Of a stretch of DNA of 64,000 nucleotides, positions 10,782-23,559 are shown one piece after another. The translations under genes and the position numbers were made by a program. The stretch spans positions 307,710-371,709 of the forward strand of contig NZ_BMNK01000005.1 of NCBI RefSeq assembly GCF_014646515.1, written 5' to 3'. This stretch comes from Nonomuraea glycinis. GTDB taxonomy: Bacteria; Actinomycetota; Actinomycetes; Streptosporangiales; Streptosporangiaceae. Each line of letters begins with the position of its first letter. Position 1 is the first letter of the stretch. The notes under the pieces were generated by a model that was not told the DNA's origin, ran no database searches, and saw only the letters and a program-made list of their open reading frames with translations.

Positions 10782-12442
10782 TGACCCCGGCGCTGGCGGG
10801 GATCGTGTTCATCGGCTCCCTGCTGTCGGCCCTGGCCCTGTGCTACCGGCCGCTGGGCGACTACATGTACCGCGTCTACACCGGCACCAGGCACTCCCGC
10901 GTCGAGCGGGTCATCTTCCGGCTGCTCGGCGTACGACCGGACACCGAGCAGCGCTGGAGCGTCTACGCGCGCGGCGTGCTGGCCTTCTCGGTGCTGTCGA
11001 TCCTGTTCCTGTACGGCCTGCAGCGGCTGCAGAGCCACCTGTTCCTGTCCCTGGACATGCGGCCCGTCGAGCCCCCGCTGGCCTGGAACACCGCCGTCAG
11101 CTTCGTCACCAACACCAACTGGCAGGCGTACGCGGGCGAGGCGACCATGGGCCACGTGGTGCAGACCGCGGGCCTGGCCGTGCAGAACTTCGTCTCCGCC
11201 GCGGTCGGCATGGCGGTGGCCATGGCCCTGGTGCGCGGGTTCGCCCGCACGAAGAGCGACACGCTCGGCAACTTCTGGGTCGATCTGGTCCGCGGCACGC
11301 TGCGCATCCTGCTGCCGATCGCGTTCGTCGCGGCTGTGCTGCTGGTGGCGGGCGGCGCCATCCAGACGTTCGCCGGACACGGCACCTGGACGACGCTGAC
11401 CGGCGGCGAGCAGACGTTCACGCCGGGCGCGGTGGCCAGTCAGGAGGCCATCAAGGACCTGGGCACCAACGGCGGCGGCTTCTTCAACGTCAACTCCGCC
11501 CACCCGTTCGAGAACCCCACCGCGTGGACCAACTGGCTGACCATCCTCCTGATGACGGTGATCGCCTCCTGCCTGCCGCGCACGTTCGGCCGCATGGTGG
11601 GCGACGACCGCCAGGGCTACGCCATCGTGAGCGTGATGGCGATCATCGCGATCCTCAGCATCGGCGTGACCGGCTGGGCCGAGTTGAGCGCGGGCGGCAC
11701 CGTACCGCAGGCCGTCGGAGCGGCGATGGAGGGCCGAGAGGCCCGCTTCGGCACCTCGAACTCCGCCCTGTTCGCCTCCGCCACCACCCTGACCTCCACG
11801 GGCGCGGTCGACTCCGCCCATGACTCCTACACGGCCATCGGCGGCGGCATGCTGATCTTCAACATGCTGCTCGGCGAGGTGGCGCCCGGCGGCGTCGGCG
11901 CGGGCCTGTACGGCATCCTGATCCTGGCCGTGATCACGGTGTTCGTGGCGGGCCTGATGGTCGGCCGCACGCCCGACTACCTGGGCAAGAGGATCGGCGC
12001 CCGCGAGATCAAGCTCGCCTCGCTGTACTTCCTGGTCACGCCGGCGCTGGTGCTGGTGGGCACGGCGGTGGCGATGGCCACCGAGGCGGGCCGCGCGGCG
12101 ATGCTCAACGGCGGCCCGCACGGACTGTCGGAGATCCTGTACGCCTACACCAGCGCGTCCAACAACAACGGCTCCGCCTTCGCCGGCGTCAGCGTGAACA
12201 CCGCCTTCTACAACACCACGCTCGGCCTGTGCATGGCCTTCGGCCGGTTCGTGCCGATCGTGCTCGTCCTGGCGCTGGCCGGGGCGCTGGCCAAGCAGGC
12301 GCCCGTGCCGGTGGGCGCGGGCACGCTGCCCACCCACCGGCCGCAGTTCGTCGGCATGGTCGTCGGCGTGACGATCATCCTGGTCGCCCTCACCTTCCTC
12401 CCGGCGCTGGCGCTCGGACCGCTTGCGGAAGGACTTTCCTAG
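10781..12442 (+). CDS. kdpA: Potassium-transporting ATPase subunit KdpA
   Basis: The 553-residue polytopic membrane protein is the potassium channel-like subunit of KdpFABC. The four selectivity-filter regions are visible: [48 protein letters not shown] and [15 protein letters not shown]. Length matches the family (557 in E. coli). It binds and passes potassium while KdpB supplies ATP energy. Two bases separate its stop from kdpB. Confidence 0.98.
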   Translation: MTPALAGIVFIGSLLSALALCYRPLGDYMYRVYTGTRHSRVERVIFRLLGVRPDTEQRWSVYARGVLAFSVLSILFLYGLQRLQSHLFLSLDMRPVEPPLAWNTAVSFVTNTNWQAYAGEATMGHVVQTAGLAVQNFVSAAVGMAVAMALVRGFARTKSDTLGNFWVDLVRGTLRILLPIAFVAAVLLVAGGAIQTFAGHGTWTTLTGGEQTFTPGAVASQEAIKDLGTNGGGFFNVNSAHPFENPTAWTNWLTILLMTVIASCLPRTFGRMVGDDRQGYAIVSVMAIIAILSIGVTGWAELSAGGTVPQAVGAAMEGREARFGTSNSALFASATTLTSTGAVDSAHDSYTAIGGGMLIFNMLLGEVAPGGVGAGLYGILILAVITVFVAGLMVGRTPDYLGKRIGAREIKLASLYFLVTPALVLVGTAVAMATEAGRAAMLNGGPHGLSEILYAYTSASNNNGSAFAGVSVNTAFYNTTLGLCMAFGRFVPIVLVLALAGALAKQAPVPVGAGTLPTHRPQFVGMVVGVTIILVALTFLPALALGPLAEGLS

Positions 12443-12444
12443 AC

Positions 12445-14589
<2,145 letters not shown>

Positions 14590-15450
14590 ATGGACCGCAT
14601 GCCAAGCTGGATCCGCCTGCATGTCGCCGCGCTGCGCGCGCTGCTCGTGCTCACGGTGGTCATCGGCGTCATCTACCCACTGATCATCACCGGTGTCGCC
14701 CAGGCGCTGTTCAACGGCAACGCCAACGGCTCGATCATCCACCAGGATGGCAGGGCGGTGGGCAGCGCGCTCATCGGCCAGTCCTTCACCGACGCCGGCG
14801 GCGCCCCCGTACGCGGGTACTTCCAGTCGCGTCCGTCGGCCGCCGGCGACGGCTACGACCCCACCTCGACCAGCGCGAGCAACCTCGGCCCTGAGGACGT
14901 CGTGGACGTCCTGCCGGTGCCGGGAGCCAAGGACGAGGAGGGCAACCCGGATGAGGGCCGGCAGTCGCTGCTCACCCAGGTCTGCGCCCGGTCCACGGCG
15001 GTCGGCGAGCTGGAGGGCGTCAGCGGCGCCCGGCCGTACTGCACCCCGGACGGGGTCGGCGCGGTGCTCAAGGTGTTCCCCGACCGCGCGGTCAGCGTCA
15101 ACCAGGCCTGCCCCGCCACCCCCTTCATCGCCGCCTACCAGGGCAGGACGGTGGAGTGCGCCCAGCCGGGCGAGGACTACGCGGCGGGCCAGACCGTGCC
15201 CGTGCGCGGGGACGTGACCGCCGTTCAGGTGCCCGCCGACGCCGTCACGGCGAGCGGCTCCGGCCTGGACCCGCACATCTCCGTCGCCTACGCCGAGCTG
15301 CAGGCGCCGCGCGTGGCCGGGGAACGCGGCCTCGACCGGGCCAGGGTCGAGCGGCTGATCCAGGAGCACACCACCGGCCGGGCGCTCGGCTTCATGGGCG
15401 AGCCGGCGGTGCGCGTACTCGAACTCAATCTGGCCCTGGACAAGGCGTGA
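14590..15450 (+). CDS. kdpC: Potassium-transporting ATPase subunit KdpC
   Basis: The 286-residue protein has one N-terminal membrane helix (LRALLVLTVVIGVIYPLIITG) and the KdpC motifs GSALIGQSF, YFQSRPSA and GLDPHISVAYAELQ. It is the periplasm-side subunit that assists ATP affinity. It is about 95 residues longer than E. coli KdpC: an insertion lies between the SNLGP region and the GSGLDPHIS motif and contains cysteines in LLTQVCARS, PYCTPDG and NQACPATP. The start follows the kdpB stop with no gap. Confidence 0.95.
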   Translation: MDRMPSWIRLHVAALRALLVLTVVIGVIYPLIITGVAQALFNGNANGSIIHQDGRAVGSALIGQSFTDAGGAPVRGYFQSRPSAAGDGYDPTSTSASNLGPEDVVDVLPVPGAKDEEGNPDEGRQSLLTQVCARSTAVGELEGVSGARPYCTPDGVGAVLKVFPDRAVSVNQACPATPFIAAYQGRTVECAQPGEDYAAGQTVPVRGDVTAVQVPADAVTASGSGLDPHISVAYAELQAPRVAGERGLDRARVERLIQEHTTGRALGFMGEPAVRVLELNLALDKA

Positions 15451-15451
15451 C

Positions 15452-17989
15452 ATGAGAGGGCGGCTACGGGTCTACCTGGGCGCGGCCCCCGGGGTCGGCA
15501 AGACCTACGCCATGCTCGGCGAGGGCCGCCGCGGCCGGGAACGCGGCCGGGACGTGGTCGTGGGCTTCGTCGAGACCCACGGCCGCGCCCGCACCGCGGA
15601 GTTGCTCGACGGCCTTGAGATCATCCCTCGCAAGACGCTGGTCTATCGGGGGGCGACGTTCACCGAGCTGGACGTCGACGCGGTCATCGAACGCGCGCCC
15701 AAGGTCGCGCTGATCGACGAGCTGGCCCACACCAACGTGCCCGGCTCGCGCAACGTCAAGCGCTGGCAGGACATCGACGAGATCCTCGACGCCGGCATCG
15801 ACGTCGTCTCCACCGTGAACATCCAGCACCTGGAGTCGCTCAACGACGTCGTCCAGCGGATCACCGGCATCCCGCAGCGGGAGACGGTCCCCGACGAGGT
15901 GGTGCGGCGGGCCGACCAGATCGAGCTCGTCGACATGTCGCCCGACGCGCTGCGGCGGCGGATGGCGCACGGCAACGTCTACGCGCCCGAGAAGGTCAGC
16001 GCGGCGATGGCCAACTACTTCCGCGTCGGCAATCTGACCGCGCTGCGCGAGCTGGCGCTGCTGTGGGTGGCGGGGAAGGTGGACGAGCAACTCGACCGCT
16101 ACCGCGCCGACCACGGCATCGAAGGCACCTGGGAGGCGCGCGAACGCATCGTGGTCGCCCTGACCGGCGGCCCCGAGGGCGACACGCTGGTACGCCGGGC
16201 CGCCCGCATCGCCGCCCGTACCAAGGGAGCCGTCCTGCTGGCGGTGCACGTGACCAGCGCCGACGGGCTGGCCGGAGCCGATCCGGCGAGCCTGGCCCGC
16301 CAGCGCGCCCTGACCGAGAGCCTGGGCGGCACCTACCACCAGGTGGTCGGCGACGACATCCCGCGCGCCCTGCTCGACTTCGCCCAGGGCGTCAACGCCA
16401 CCCAGCTGGTGCTGGGCGCCTCCCGCAGGGGCCGCTTCGCCCAGCTGCTATCGCGGGGCGTGGGCGTGGAGACCACCGCGCGCTCCGGTTCCATCGACGT
16501 CCACCTGGTCACCCACGAGGCGGCCAAGAAGGGCCGCCGCCGCCTCGAACGCTCCCGGGCGGCGCTGACCAGGAAACGCCGGCTGTTCGGGTGGGCGGTG
16601 GCGGCGGCGGGCCTCCCGCTGCTGACCGCAGCGCTGATCCCGTTCCGGGACATGATCGCGCTGCCCAGCGAGATCCTGCTGTTCCTGAGCCTGGTGATCG
16701 CCGTCGCCCTCGTCGGCGGGACCTGGCCCGCGTTGGTCACGGCCGTCGGCGGGGTCCTGCTGCTCAACTGGTTCTTCACGCCGCCCCTGCACACCTGGAC
16801 GATCCACGAACCGGAGAGTTTCTTCGCCCTGGTGGTGTTCGTCCTGGTCGCGGCCGCCGTCAGTGCGATCGTCGACCTGGCCGCCCGCCGTACCAGGGAG
16901 GCGGCCCGCGCCCGCGCCGACGCTCAGGTGCTCTCCACGCTGGCCGGGCACGTCCTGCGCGGCGACGCCGCGCTGTCCTCGCTCCTCGGCCGCCTGCGCG
17001 AGACCTTCGCCCTGGACTCGGTCACGCTGCTCGAACGCCTCGCCGAGCCCACCCCGGACGACCAGGCCGAGCCCGCCGCCTGGCGGATCGTCGCCACCTC
17101 CGGCACGGCACCGTGCACCAGCCCCGCCGCGGCCGACACCGACGTCACGATCGACGACAAGCTGGTGCTCGTCGCGCGCGGCCGGCTGCTGGACGCCAGC
17201 GACCGGCGCGTGCTGGAGGCGTTCGCGGCCGAAGCGGCCGTCGCACTGCGCCAGGAGCGCCTCCAGCAGGAGGCCGAGCGGGCCAGGCCGCTGGCCGAGG
17301 CCGACCGGATGCGCACCGCGCTGCTCGCCGCCGTCAGCCACGACCTGCGCAGCCCCCTGTCGGCCGCCAAGGCCGCCGTGGAGAGCCTGCGCAGCCACGA
17401 GATCGACTGGACCCCGCGGGACCGCGACGAACTCCTGGCCACCGCCGACGAGTCGCTCGCCCGCCTGGACCGGCTGGTGGAGAACCTGCTCGACATGAGC
17501 CGCCTGCAGGCCGGCGTGCTCGGTCTGTCCTCGCAGCCCATCGCCCTGGACGAGGTCGTCCCCCATGCCATCGACGACCTCGGGCCGCTGCGCGACCGTG
17601 TCGAGGGCGACATCTCCCTCGACCTGCCCGAGGTCCTGGCCGACCCCGCCCTGCTGGAGCGGGTGCTGGTCAACCTGATGAGCAACGCCGTGCGCTACGG
17701 CCCGCCCGAGCAGAAGGTCCTCATCACCGCGAGCTGGCATGACGACCACGTCGAGATCCGCGTCATCGACCGTGGGCCCGGCATTTCGCGCGAGGCCCAC
17801 GACCGGGTCTTCCTGCCGTTCCAGCGGCTCGGTGACCGCGACAACGGCGCCGGCGTCGGGCTCGGGCTCGCGCTGTCGCGAGGGCTGACCGAGGCCATGG
17901 GCGGCACGCTCGTCCCCGAAGAGACGCCAGGAGGAGGCCTCACCATGATCGTCAGTCTGCCCATCCACTTCCGGCCGGTGACGCCATGA
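15452..17989 (+). CDS. kdpD: Sensor histidine kinase KdpD
   Basis: The 845-residue protein has the complete KdpD order: an N-terminal KdpD domain with Walker A GAAPGVGKT (residues 10-18) and ALIDELAHTN, a universal-stress-like domain (about 220-350), four membrane helices (about 380-480), a GAF-like segment, HisKA with His630 in AVSHDLRSPLSAAK, and a HATPase domain (NLMSNAVRYGPPEQ, DRGPGIS, GVGLGLALSRGL). It senses potassium limitation or ionic stress and phosphorylates KdpE. Its stop overlaps the kdpE start by four bases. Confidence 0.97.
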   Translation: MRGRLRVYLGAAPGVGKTYAMLGEGRRGRERGRDVVVGFVETHGRARTAELLDGLEIIPRKTLVYRGATFTELDVDAVIERAPKVALIDELAHTNVPGSRNVKRWQDIDEILDAGIDVVSTVNIQHLESLNDVVQRITGIPQRETVPDEVVRRADQIELVDMSPDALRRRMAHGNVYAPEKVSAAMANYFRVGNLTALRELALLWVAGKVDEQLDRYRADHGIEGTWEARERIVVALTGGPEGDTLVRRAARIAARTKGAVLLAVHVTSADGLAGADPASLARQRALTESLGGTYHQVVGDDIPRALLDFAQGVNATQLVLGASRRGRFAQLLSRGVGVETTARSGSIDVHLVTHEAAKKGRRRLERSRAALTRKRRLFGWAVAAAGLPLLTAALIPFRDMIALPSEILLFLSLVIAVALVGGTWPALVTAVGGVLLLNWFFTPPLHTWTIHEPESFFALVVFVLVAAAVSAIVDLAARRTREAARARADAQVLSTLAGHVLRGDAALSSLLGRLRETFALDSVTLLERLAEPTPDDQAEPAAWRIVATSGTAPCTSPAAADTDVTIDDKLVLVARGRLLDASDRRVLEAFAAEAAVALRQERLQQEAERARPLAEADRMRTALLAAVSHDLRSPLSAAKAAVESLRSHEIDWTPRDRDELLATADESLARLDRLVENLLDMSRLQAGVLGLSSQPIALDEVVPHAIDDLGPLRDRVEGDISLDLPEVLADPALLERVLVNLMSNAVRYGPPEQKVLITASWHDDHVEIRVIDRGPGISREAHDRVFLPFQRLGDRDNGAGVGLGLALSRGLTEAMGGTLVPEETPGGGLTMIVSLPIHFRPVTP

Positions 17990-18654
17990 CCAAGATCCTC
18001 GTCGTCGACGACGAACCGCAGCTCCTGCGCGCGCTCCGCATCAACCTGGCGGTCCGCCACTACGAGGTCGCCGTCGCGCCCGACGGCGCGTCCGCGCTGC
18101 GCGATGCCGCCCGATGGCATCCCGACCTGGTCGTCCTCGACCTCGGCCTGCCCGACCTCGACGGCGTCGACGTCATCCAGGGGTTGCGCGGCTGGACCCG
18201 GATCCCGATCGTCGTCCTGTCCGGCCGGGCCGGGAACCAGGACAAGGTCGACGCCCTGGACGCGGGCGCCGACGACTACGTGACCAAGCCGTTCAGCATC
18301 GAGGAACTCCTGGCCCGCATCCGCGCCGTCTCCCGGCGCACCGCCGTCCACGAGGCCGAGCCGGCGCGGGTACGGATCGGCGACCATACCGTGGACCTGA
18401 CCGGCAAGATCGTCTCGGGGGGCGTGCGGCTCACTCCCACCGAATGGCGCATGCTGGAAGTTCTGCTCCGCAACCCGGGCAAGCTCATCCCGCGCAGTCA
18501 CCTGCTCGCCGAGGTGTGGGGGAGCACGCACGTCAAGGAGACCCACTACCTGCGCCAGTACATGGCTCAGCTGCGCGGGAAACTCGAACGGGACCCGGCG
18601 CGCCCGGCCCACCTCATCACCGAACCGGGCATGGGCTACCGCTTCGCCCCCTGA
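17986..18654 (+). CDS. kdpE: Response regulator KdpE
   Basis: The 222-residue OmpR/PhoB-type regulator has a receiver domain with Asp8, Asp9, the phosphoacceptor Asp52 (LVVLDLGLPD) and the conserved lysine in DYVTKPFS, then a winged-helix DNA-binding domain with GGVRLTPTEWRMLEVLLRNP and THVKETHYLRQYMAQLR. It is expected to activate the kdp promoter upstream of 10612 when phosphorylated by KdpD. It is the last gene of the operon and converges with the next gene 19 bp away. Confidence 0.97.
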   Translation: MTKILVVDDEPQLLRALRINLAVRHYEVAVAPDGASALRDAARWHPDLVVLDLGLPDLDGVDVIQGLRGWTRIPIVVLSGRAGNQDKVDALDAGADDYVTKPFSIEELLARIRAVSRRTAVHEAEPARVRIGDHTVDLTGKIVSGGVRLTPTEWRMLEVLLRNPGKLIPRSHLLAEVWGSTHVKETHYLRQYMAQLRGKLERDPARPAHLITEPGMGYRFAP

Positions 18655-18673
18655 CGCTCCCGCGGGCCGTGCG

Positions 18674-20140
<1,467 letters not shown>

Positions 20141-20172
20141 GCGACCGGCGGGCCCGGGGCGGCGGGTTCGCT

Positions 20173-20200
20173 CGCCCGGCCCTCCGGGATATTCCGGGCG
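20173..20200 (+). terminator. Candidate terminator hairpin after the hydrolase gene
   Basis: CGCCCGG at 20173-20179 pairs exactly with CCGGGCG at 20194-20200 around a 14 nt loop, 33 bp after the hydrolase stop. There is no T-run, which is usual in actinomycetes. Confidence 0.4.
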
Positions 20201-20369
20201 GGATCACACCTCGACGTGATTCCGGTTGAACAGGCCCTTCATATCAAAGGCGATTTTTCTGCCGCATCCCCGGTCTCACGGAATTCCGACACGGCCCCGG
20301 TAGCGTTGCTCGCGCTTTGTCGCGGACTATACGCTCGGCGGCGATCGTGAAACGAAGTTGGAGGCGGTA
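20201..20369 (+). promoter_or_regulatory. Promoter region of the NSGN protein pair
   Basis: This region is less GC-rich than its surroundings, with A/T-rich patches around 20235-20260, and precedes the first of two small secreted protein genes. It should hold their promoter. I did not find an obvious inverted repeat. Confidence 0.3.
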
Positions 20370-20789
20370 GTGGGATCTCTGGCGAGAAATATGATGCGGC
20401 TCGCAATGGTCGTGACGATCACCGGTTGCGGCATGACGCTGACCGCAGCCGGTAATGCGGTGGCCGAACCGAGGTCTCAGGAGCCTTCGCAGCTGGCCCG
20501 CCTGCTGGGCGCGGACCTGGGCAGCGTCATCAACATGGTTCCCGCCGTCTTCTGCGGCAACCGGCTGGTCAACTACAACTCCCCTTCCTCCAATTCTCCC
20601 ACGAAGTGCGTCAACGGCGCAGAAAACAGCGGTAACTCCACCAACAGTGGGAATTACCATAGCGAAGGAGATCCCATCAACAGTGGGAACTTCTCCAACG
20701 TGAACGGCTCCACGGGAAGCAACAACGATACCAACAGCGGCAACACGGCCAACGGATCCCAGTCTCTCGTCCGGGAGAACGGCAGATGA
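20370..20789 (+). CDS. Small secreted Asn/Ser/Gly-rich protein 1
   Basis: The GTG at 20370 has GGAGG 5 nt upstream and gives a 139-residue protein with a signal peptide (MMRLAMVVTITGCGMTLTAA, cleavage likely after AVA). The mature part has PAVFCGNRLVNYNSP with one cysteine, a second cysteine in KCVNGAEN, then irregular repeats: ENSGNSTNSGN, INSGNFSNVNG and DTNSGNTANG. Chaplins of Streptomyces also carry Asn/Ser/Gly-rich turns, but the chaplin domain itself is not recognisable. I do not recognise the family. It is followed 43 bp later by a related gene. Confidence 0.75.
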   Translation: MGSLARNMMRLAMVVTITGCGMTLTAAGNAVAEPRSQEPSQLARLLGADLGSVINMVPAVFCGNRLVNYNSPSSNSPTKCVNGAENSGNSTNSGNYHSEGDPINSGNFSNVNGSTGSNNDTNSGNTANGSQSLVRENGR

Positions 20790-20832
20790 TCCTTCGGCGA
20801 CACTGGCGCCGGCGGGAAACATTGGAGTGTGC

Positions 20833-21144
20833 ATGCACATGACCGGTCTGGCCATCGCCGCTCTTGGCCTGGCACTGCTCGCGGCGGGGACACCGGCCTC
20901 TTCCGTCGAGGCGGCCTCTCGCGCAACGTCCCCATCGGCGACGCACAGCATGGCCGAGGCGGGCCATCCCAAGAAGAAGGGAAACTCACGAAAGCAGGGA
21001 AATTACTGGAACAAGGGTCGATCCGTCAATAGCGGAAACTTCGCGAACGTGATCGATTCTATTGACTCCAATAACTCCTACGGCGGCAGCGCGAACAACG
21101 TCAACGGCCCGCAACACATCATCGTGCGGCCCAAAAGGAGATAA
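20833..21144 (+). CDS. Small secreted Asn/Ser/Gly-rich protein 2
   Basis: The 103-residue protein has a signal peptide (MTGLAIAALGLALLAAG, cleavage near SSVEA) and a basic mature part: KKKGNSRKQGNYWNKGRSVN followed by SGNFANVIDSIDSNNSYGGS and an Arg/Lys end. It shares the NSGNF-N-V core with its upstream neighbour (INSGNFSNV against VNSGNFANV), so they look like diverged partners, one acidic or neutral and one basic. GGAG precedes ATG 20833; a GTG at 20827 is an alternative. Function unknown; a cell-surface or matrix role is a guess. Confidence 0.72.
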   Translation: MHMTGLAIAALGLALLAAGTPASSVEAASRATSPSATHSMAEAGHPKKKGNSRKQGNYWNKGRSVNSGNFANVIDSIDSNNSYGGSANNVNGPQHIIVRPKRR

Positions 21145-21152
21145 GTGAACGT

Positions 21153-22376
21153 CTACGGGACGCTGAGGCCTCTCACCCGGCCGGCCCGGGACTCCAGGTA
21201 GCGTCGCTCGGCGAGGCTGGCGGTGACCTTCGCGGCACGCCGGTAATGCTCGTACGCCCCGGCCGGGTCACCGGTCTTCTCCAGCAGATGCGCCCGTACG
21301 GACAGCAGCCGGTGATGCCCGGCCATCCGCTCGTCGCTGTCCAAGGTGGACAGCAGGGCCAGCCCGGCCGGCGGGCCCTCGGTCTCGGCCAGCGCGATCG
21401 CCCGGTTGAGGGTGACCATCGGGTTGGGCGCGATCCGCTCCAGGACCAGGTAAAGGGCGTGCACCTGCGGCCAGTTGGTCTCCTCGGCGGTGGCCGCGTC
21501 GGCGTGCGTGGCGGCGATGGCGGCCTGCAGTTGGTAGGGCCCCAGCGCCAGGCCGGCCAGCGATGCCTTGGCCAGCCCGAGGCCCTCGTCGATCAGCGCG
21601 CGGTCCCACGTCGCCCGGTCCTGCTCGTCCAGCGGCACCAGGTCGCCGGTCGCTGTCGTGCGGGCCTCCCGGCGGGCGTGGGTCAGCAGCATGAGCGCGA
21701 GCAGTCCGGTCACCTCGCCGTCCTCGGGCAGTTGCGCCCGTACCATCCGGGTCAGCCGGATCGCCTCGTGCGCGAGGTCGGCGCGGTGCAACTCGCTGCC
21801 CGAGGAGGCGGTGTAGCCCTCGTTGAAGATCAGGTAGAGCACGTGCAGGACGACCCGCAACCGCTCCTCGCGCTCCGCGCCCGCCGGCAGGCTGAACGAG
21901 CTGCCGGCGGCCTTGATGCGCTGCTTGGCCCGGCTGATCCTGGCCGCCATCGTGGCTTCCGGCACCAGGAACGCGCGGGCGATCTCGGCCGTGGTCAGGC
22001 CGCCGACCGCCCGCAGCGTCAGGGCGGTCTGGGAGGCCGCGGTCAGCGTCGGATGACAGCACAGGAACAGCAGGACGAGCGTGTCGTCGCTGTCCGGCAC
22101 GTCCGCGGGCACCACCTCGCCGGCCGTCGCCGACTCCCGCTCGCGCCGCGCGTGCTCACTGCGCATCTGGTCGATGAGCCGGCGGGACGCGACGGTCACC
22201 AGCCAGCCGCGCGGATTGTCCGGCACGCCCTCGGCCGGCCACTGCACGGTGGCGGCGAGGACGGCTTCCTGTACGGCGTCCTCGCATCCTTCGAACTGGC
22301 CGTGCCGGCGTACCAACGCGCCGAGGACCCGCGGCGTGAGCTCACGCAGCAGGTCCTCGATAACGGGCTCTGTCAT
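21153..22376 (-). CDS. RNA polymerase sigma factor, ECF42-like with C-terminal TPR-like extension
   Basis: The 407-residue protein has sigma region 2 (EDAVQEAVLAATVQWP, NPRGWLVTVASRRLIDQMRS) and region 4 (LRAVGGLTTAEIARAFLVPEATMAARISRAKQRIK), followed by a long helical C-terminal domain with NEGYTAS and GPYQLQAAIAATHA motifs. This architecture and the adjacent DGPF gene match the ECF42 group, where the C-terminal domain controls activity instead of an anti-sigma factor. Its start overlaps the stop of the DGPF gene by four bases. Confidence 0.92.
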   Translation of the reverse strand: MTEPVIEDLLRELTPRVLGALVRRHGQFEGCEDAVQEAVLAATVQWPAEGVPDNPRGWLVTVASRRLIDQMRSEHARRERESATAGEVVPADVPDSDDTLVLLFLCCHPTLTAASQTALTLRAVGGLTTAEIARAFLVPEATMAARISRAKQRIKAAGSSFSLPAGAEREERLRVVLHVLYLIFNEGYTASSGSELHRADLAHEAIRLTRMVRAQLPEDGEVTGLLALMLLTHARREARTTATGDLVPLDEQDRATWDRALIDEGLGLAKASLAGLALGPYQLQAAIAATHADAATAEETNWPQVHALYLVLERIAPNPMVTLNRAIALAETEGPPAGLALLSTLDSDERMAGHHRLLSVRAHLLEKTGDPAGAYEHYRRAAKVTASLAERRYLESRAGRVRGLSVP

Positions 22377-22744
22377 GCCTCCAATTGTCCGTCAGCGAAC
22401 ATCACCTGCCGAACCTCGACGCCCAGGCCCTCGATCGCGGCGTCCGGGATCTGCGCCGCCAGCTCGATCGCCCGCTCCTTGTTCTCGCAGTCGACGAAGT
22501 AGAAGCCGCCCAGATACTCCTTGGCCTCCAGGAACGGCCCGTCGGTCACCACCGGCTGGCCGTTGCGCACGGACACGACGGCGGCCTGCGACGGGTCGAC
22601 CAGCGCCTGCGTGGTGATGAACTCACCAGACGCCTTCAGCGCCTCCATGAACCTGCCGTGGCCGTCGCCGATCGCCGCCTTCTCCTCGTCGGTCAGCGCG
22701 TCCAGCACGGCCGGATTGATGTGCATGCTGATCAGGAACTTCAT
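22373..22744 (-). CDS. YCII-related DGPF-domain protein
   Basis: The 123-residue protein MKFLISMHINPAVLDALTDE has the DGPF signature in VVTDGPFLEAKEYLGGFYFVDC and a ferredoxin-like YCII fold. In many actinomycetes DGPF proteins are encoded next to ECF42 sigma factors and are among their targets; biochemical activity is unknown. It is transcribed first and coupled to the sigma gene by an ATGA overlap. Confidence 0.9.
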   Translation of the reverse strand: MKFLISMHINPAVLDALTDEEKAAIGDGHGRFMEALKASGEFITTQALVDPSQAAVVSVRNGQPVVTDGPFLEAKEYLGGFYFVDCENKERAIELAAQIPDAAIEGLGVEVRQVMFADGQLEA

Positions 22745-22930
22745 CTCGTACCCCTTGTGGCTCGCGGGCCCTCGGCCGGGCCCTTCGACGGTTGGTCGGA
22801 GCCGCCGCCCTCGTCTTGACATGCCCCGCCCGGACGTTCGCACCAGTTTTTCCCGACGAGACATCCGCGACGCTCGTTGATAGCGAACGTGACCGTATCG
22901 ATTGAAAAGGTAACGAGGTAACGTGTTTCC

Positions 22931-23413
22931 ATGAACGCTGACAATCCTCGCAGAGCCACTTCGCGTGCGACCGATCGCCCTGGAGATGCGTCGCCTTTCG
23001 CCCTCGGCCTGCTGCTGCGCCAGGCGCACTGGCGGGTGAGCGCGGTGATGACGGAGGCGCTGCGGCCGCTCGGCATCGAGGTGCGGCATTTCGCCGTGCT
23101 GCTGGTGCTGGTCAACCGTGGGCCCACGGTGCAGCGGGACCTGGTGGCGGCGACAGGGTCGGACAAGGCGGGCATCATGCGGGTCGTGGACGACCTGGAG
23201 CATAAGGGACTGGCCGTGCGCAAGGCCGTTCCGGGGGACCGGCGGGTGCGGGCGGTGGAGATCACGCCTCGGGGCGTCGAGCTCTTCGACGCGGCCCACG
23301 TGGCGGCGGAGCCGCTGGCTGAGCGCCTGGTCGCCGATCTGGAGCCCGGCGAGCCCGAGCAGTTGCGGGATCTGCTGACCCGGTTCGCCTATCCCGCGGG
23401 CGGTGAGGGGTAA
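22931..23413 (+). CDS. MarR-family transcriptional regulator
   Basis: The 160-residue protein has the MarR winged helix: LGIEVRHFAVLLVLVNRGPT, QRDLVAATGSDKAGIMRVVDDLEHKGL and wing AVPGDRRVRAVEITPRG. There is no redox cysteine. No ribosome site precedes the ATG; TAACGT at 22919-22924 fits an actinobacterial -10 six bases upstream, so the mRNA may be leaderless. Direct GGTAACG copies just before the start may be an autoregulatory site. Likely target is the nitroreductase gene that follows. Confidence 0.88.
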   Translation: MNADNPRRATSRATDRPGDASPFALGLLLRQAHWRVSAVMTEALRPLGIEVRHFAVLLVLVNRGPTVQRDLVAATGSDKAGIMRVVDDLEHKGLAVRKAVPGDRRVRAVEITPRGVELFDAAHVAAEPLAERLVADLEPGEPEQLRDLLTRFAYPAGGEG

Positions 23414-23559
23414 GCGCGCCTGGTCGTCTCTCGCGGTACGAGTGACCTTCCTCACGATAAGCCCCAGCGCATCAGATTGTATTGATTGATACTATTTCGG
23501 TTGATACGATTGCGTATGTAAGGGAGTCAGACATCGAACAGAGAGGAAGGGGGGCGATC
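23414..23559 (+). promoter_or_regulatory. Promoter/operator region of the nitroreductase gene
   Basis: Direct TTGATAC copies lie at 23486-23492 and 23501-23507, 15 bp apart. The second overlaps the inverted repeat ATACG-ATTG-CGTAT at 23504-23517. The preceding MarR gene has related GTATCGATTG sequence in its own promoter, so this may be the MarR site. Confidence 0.45.
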
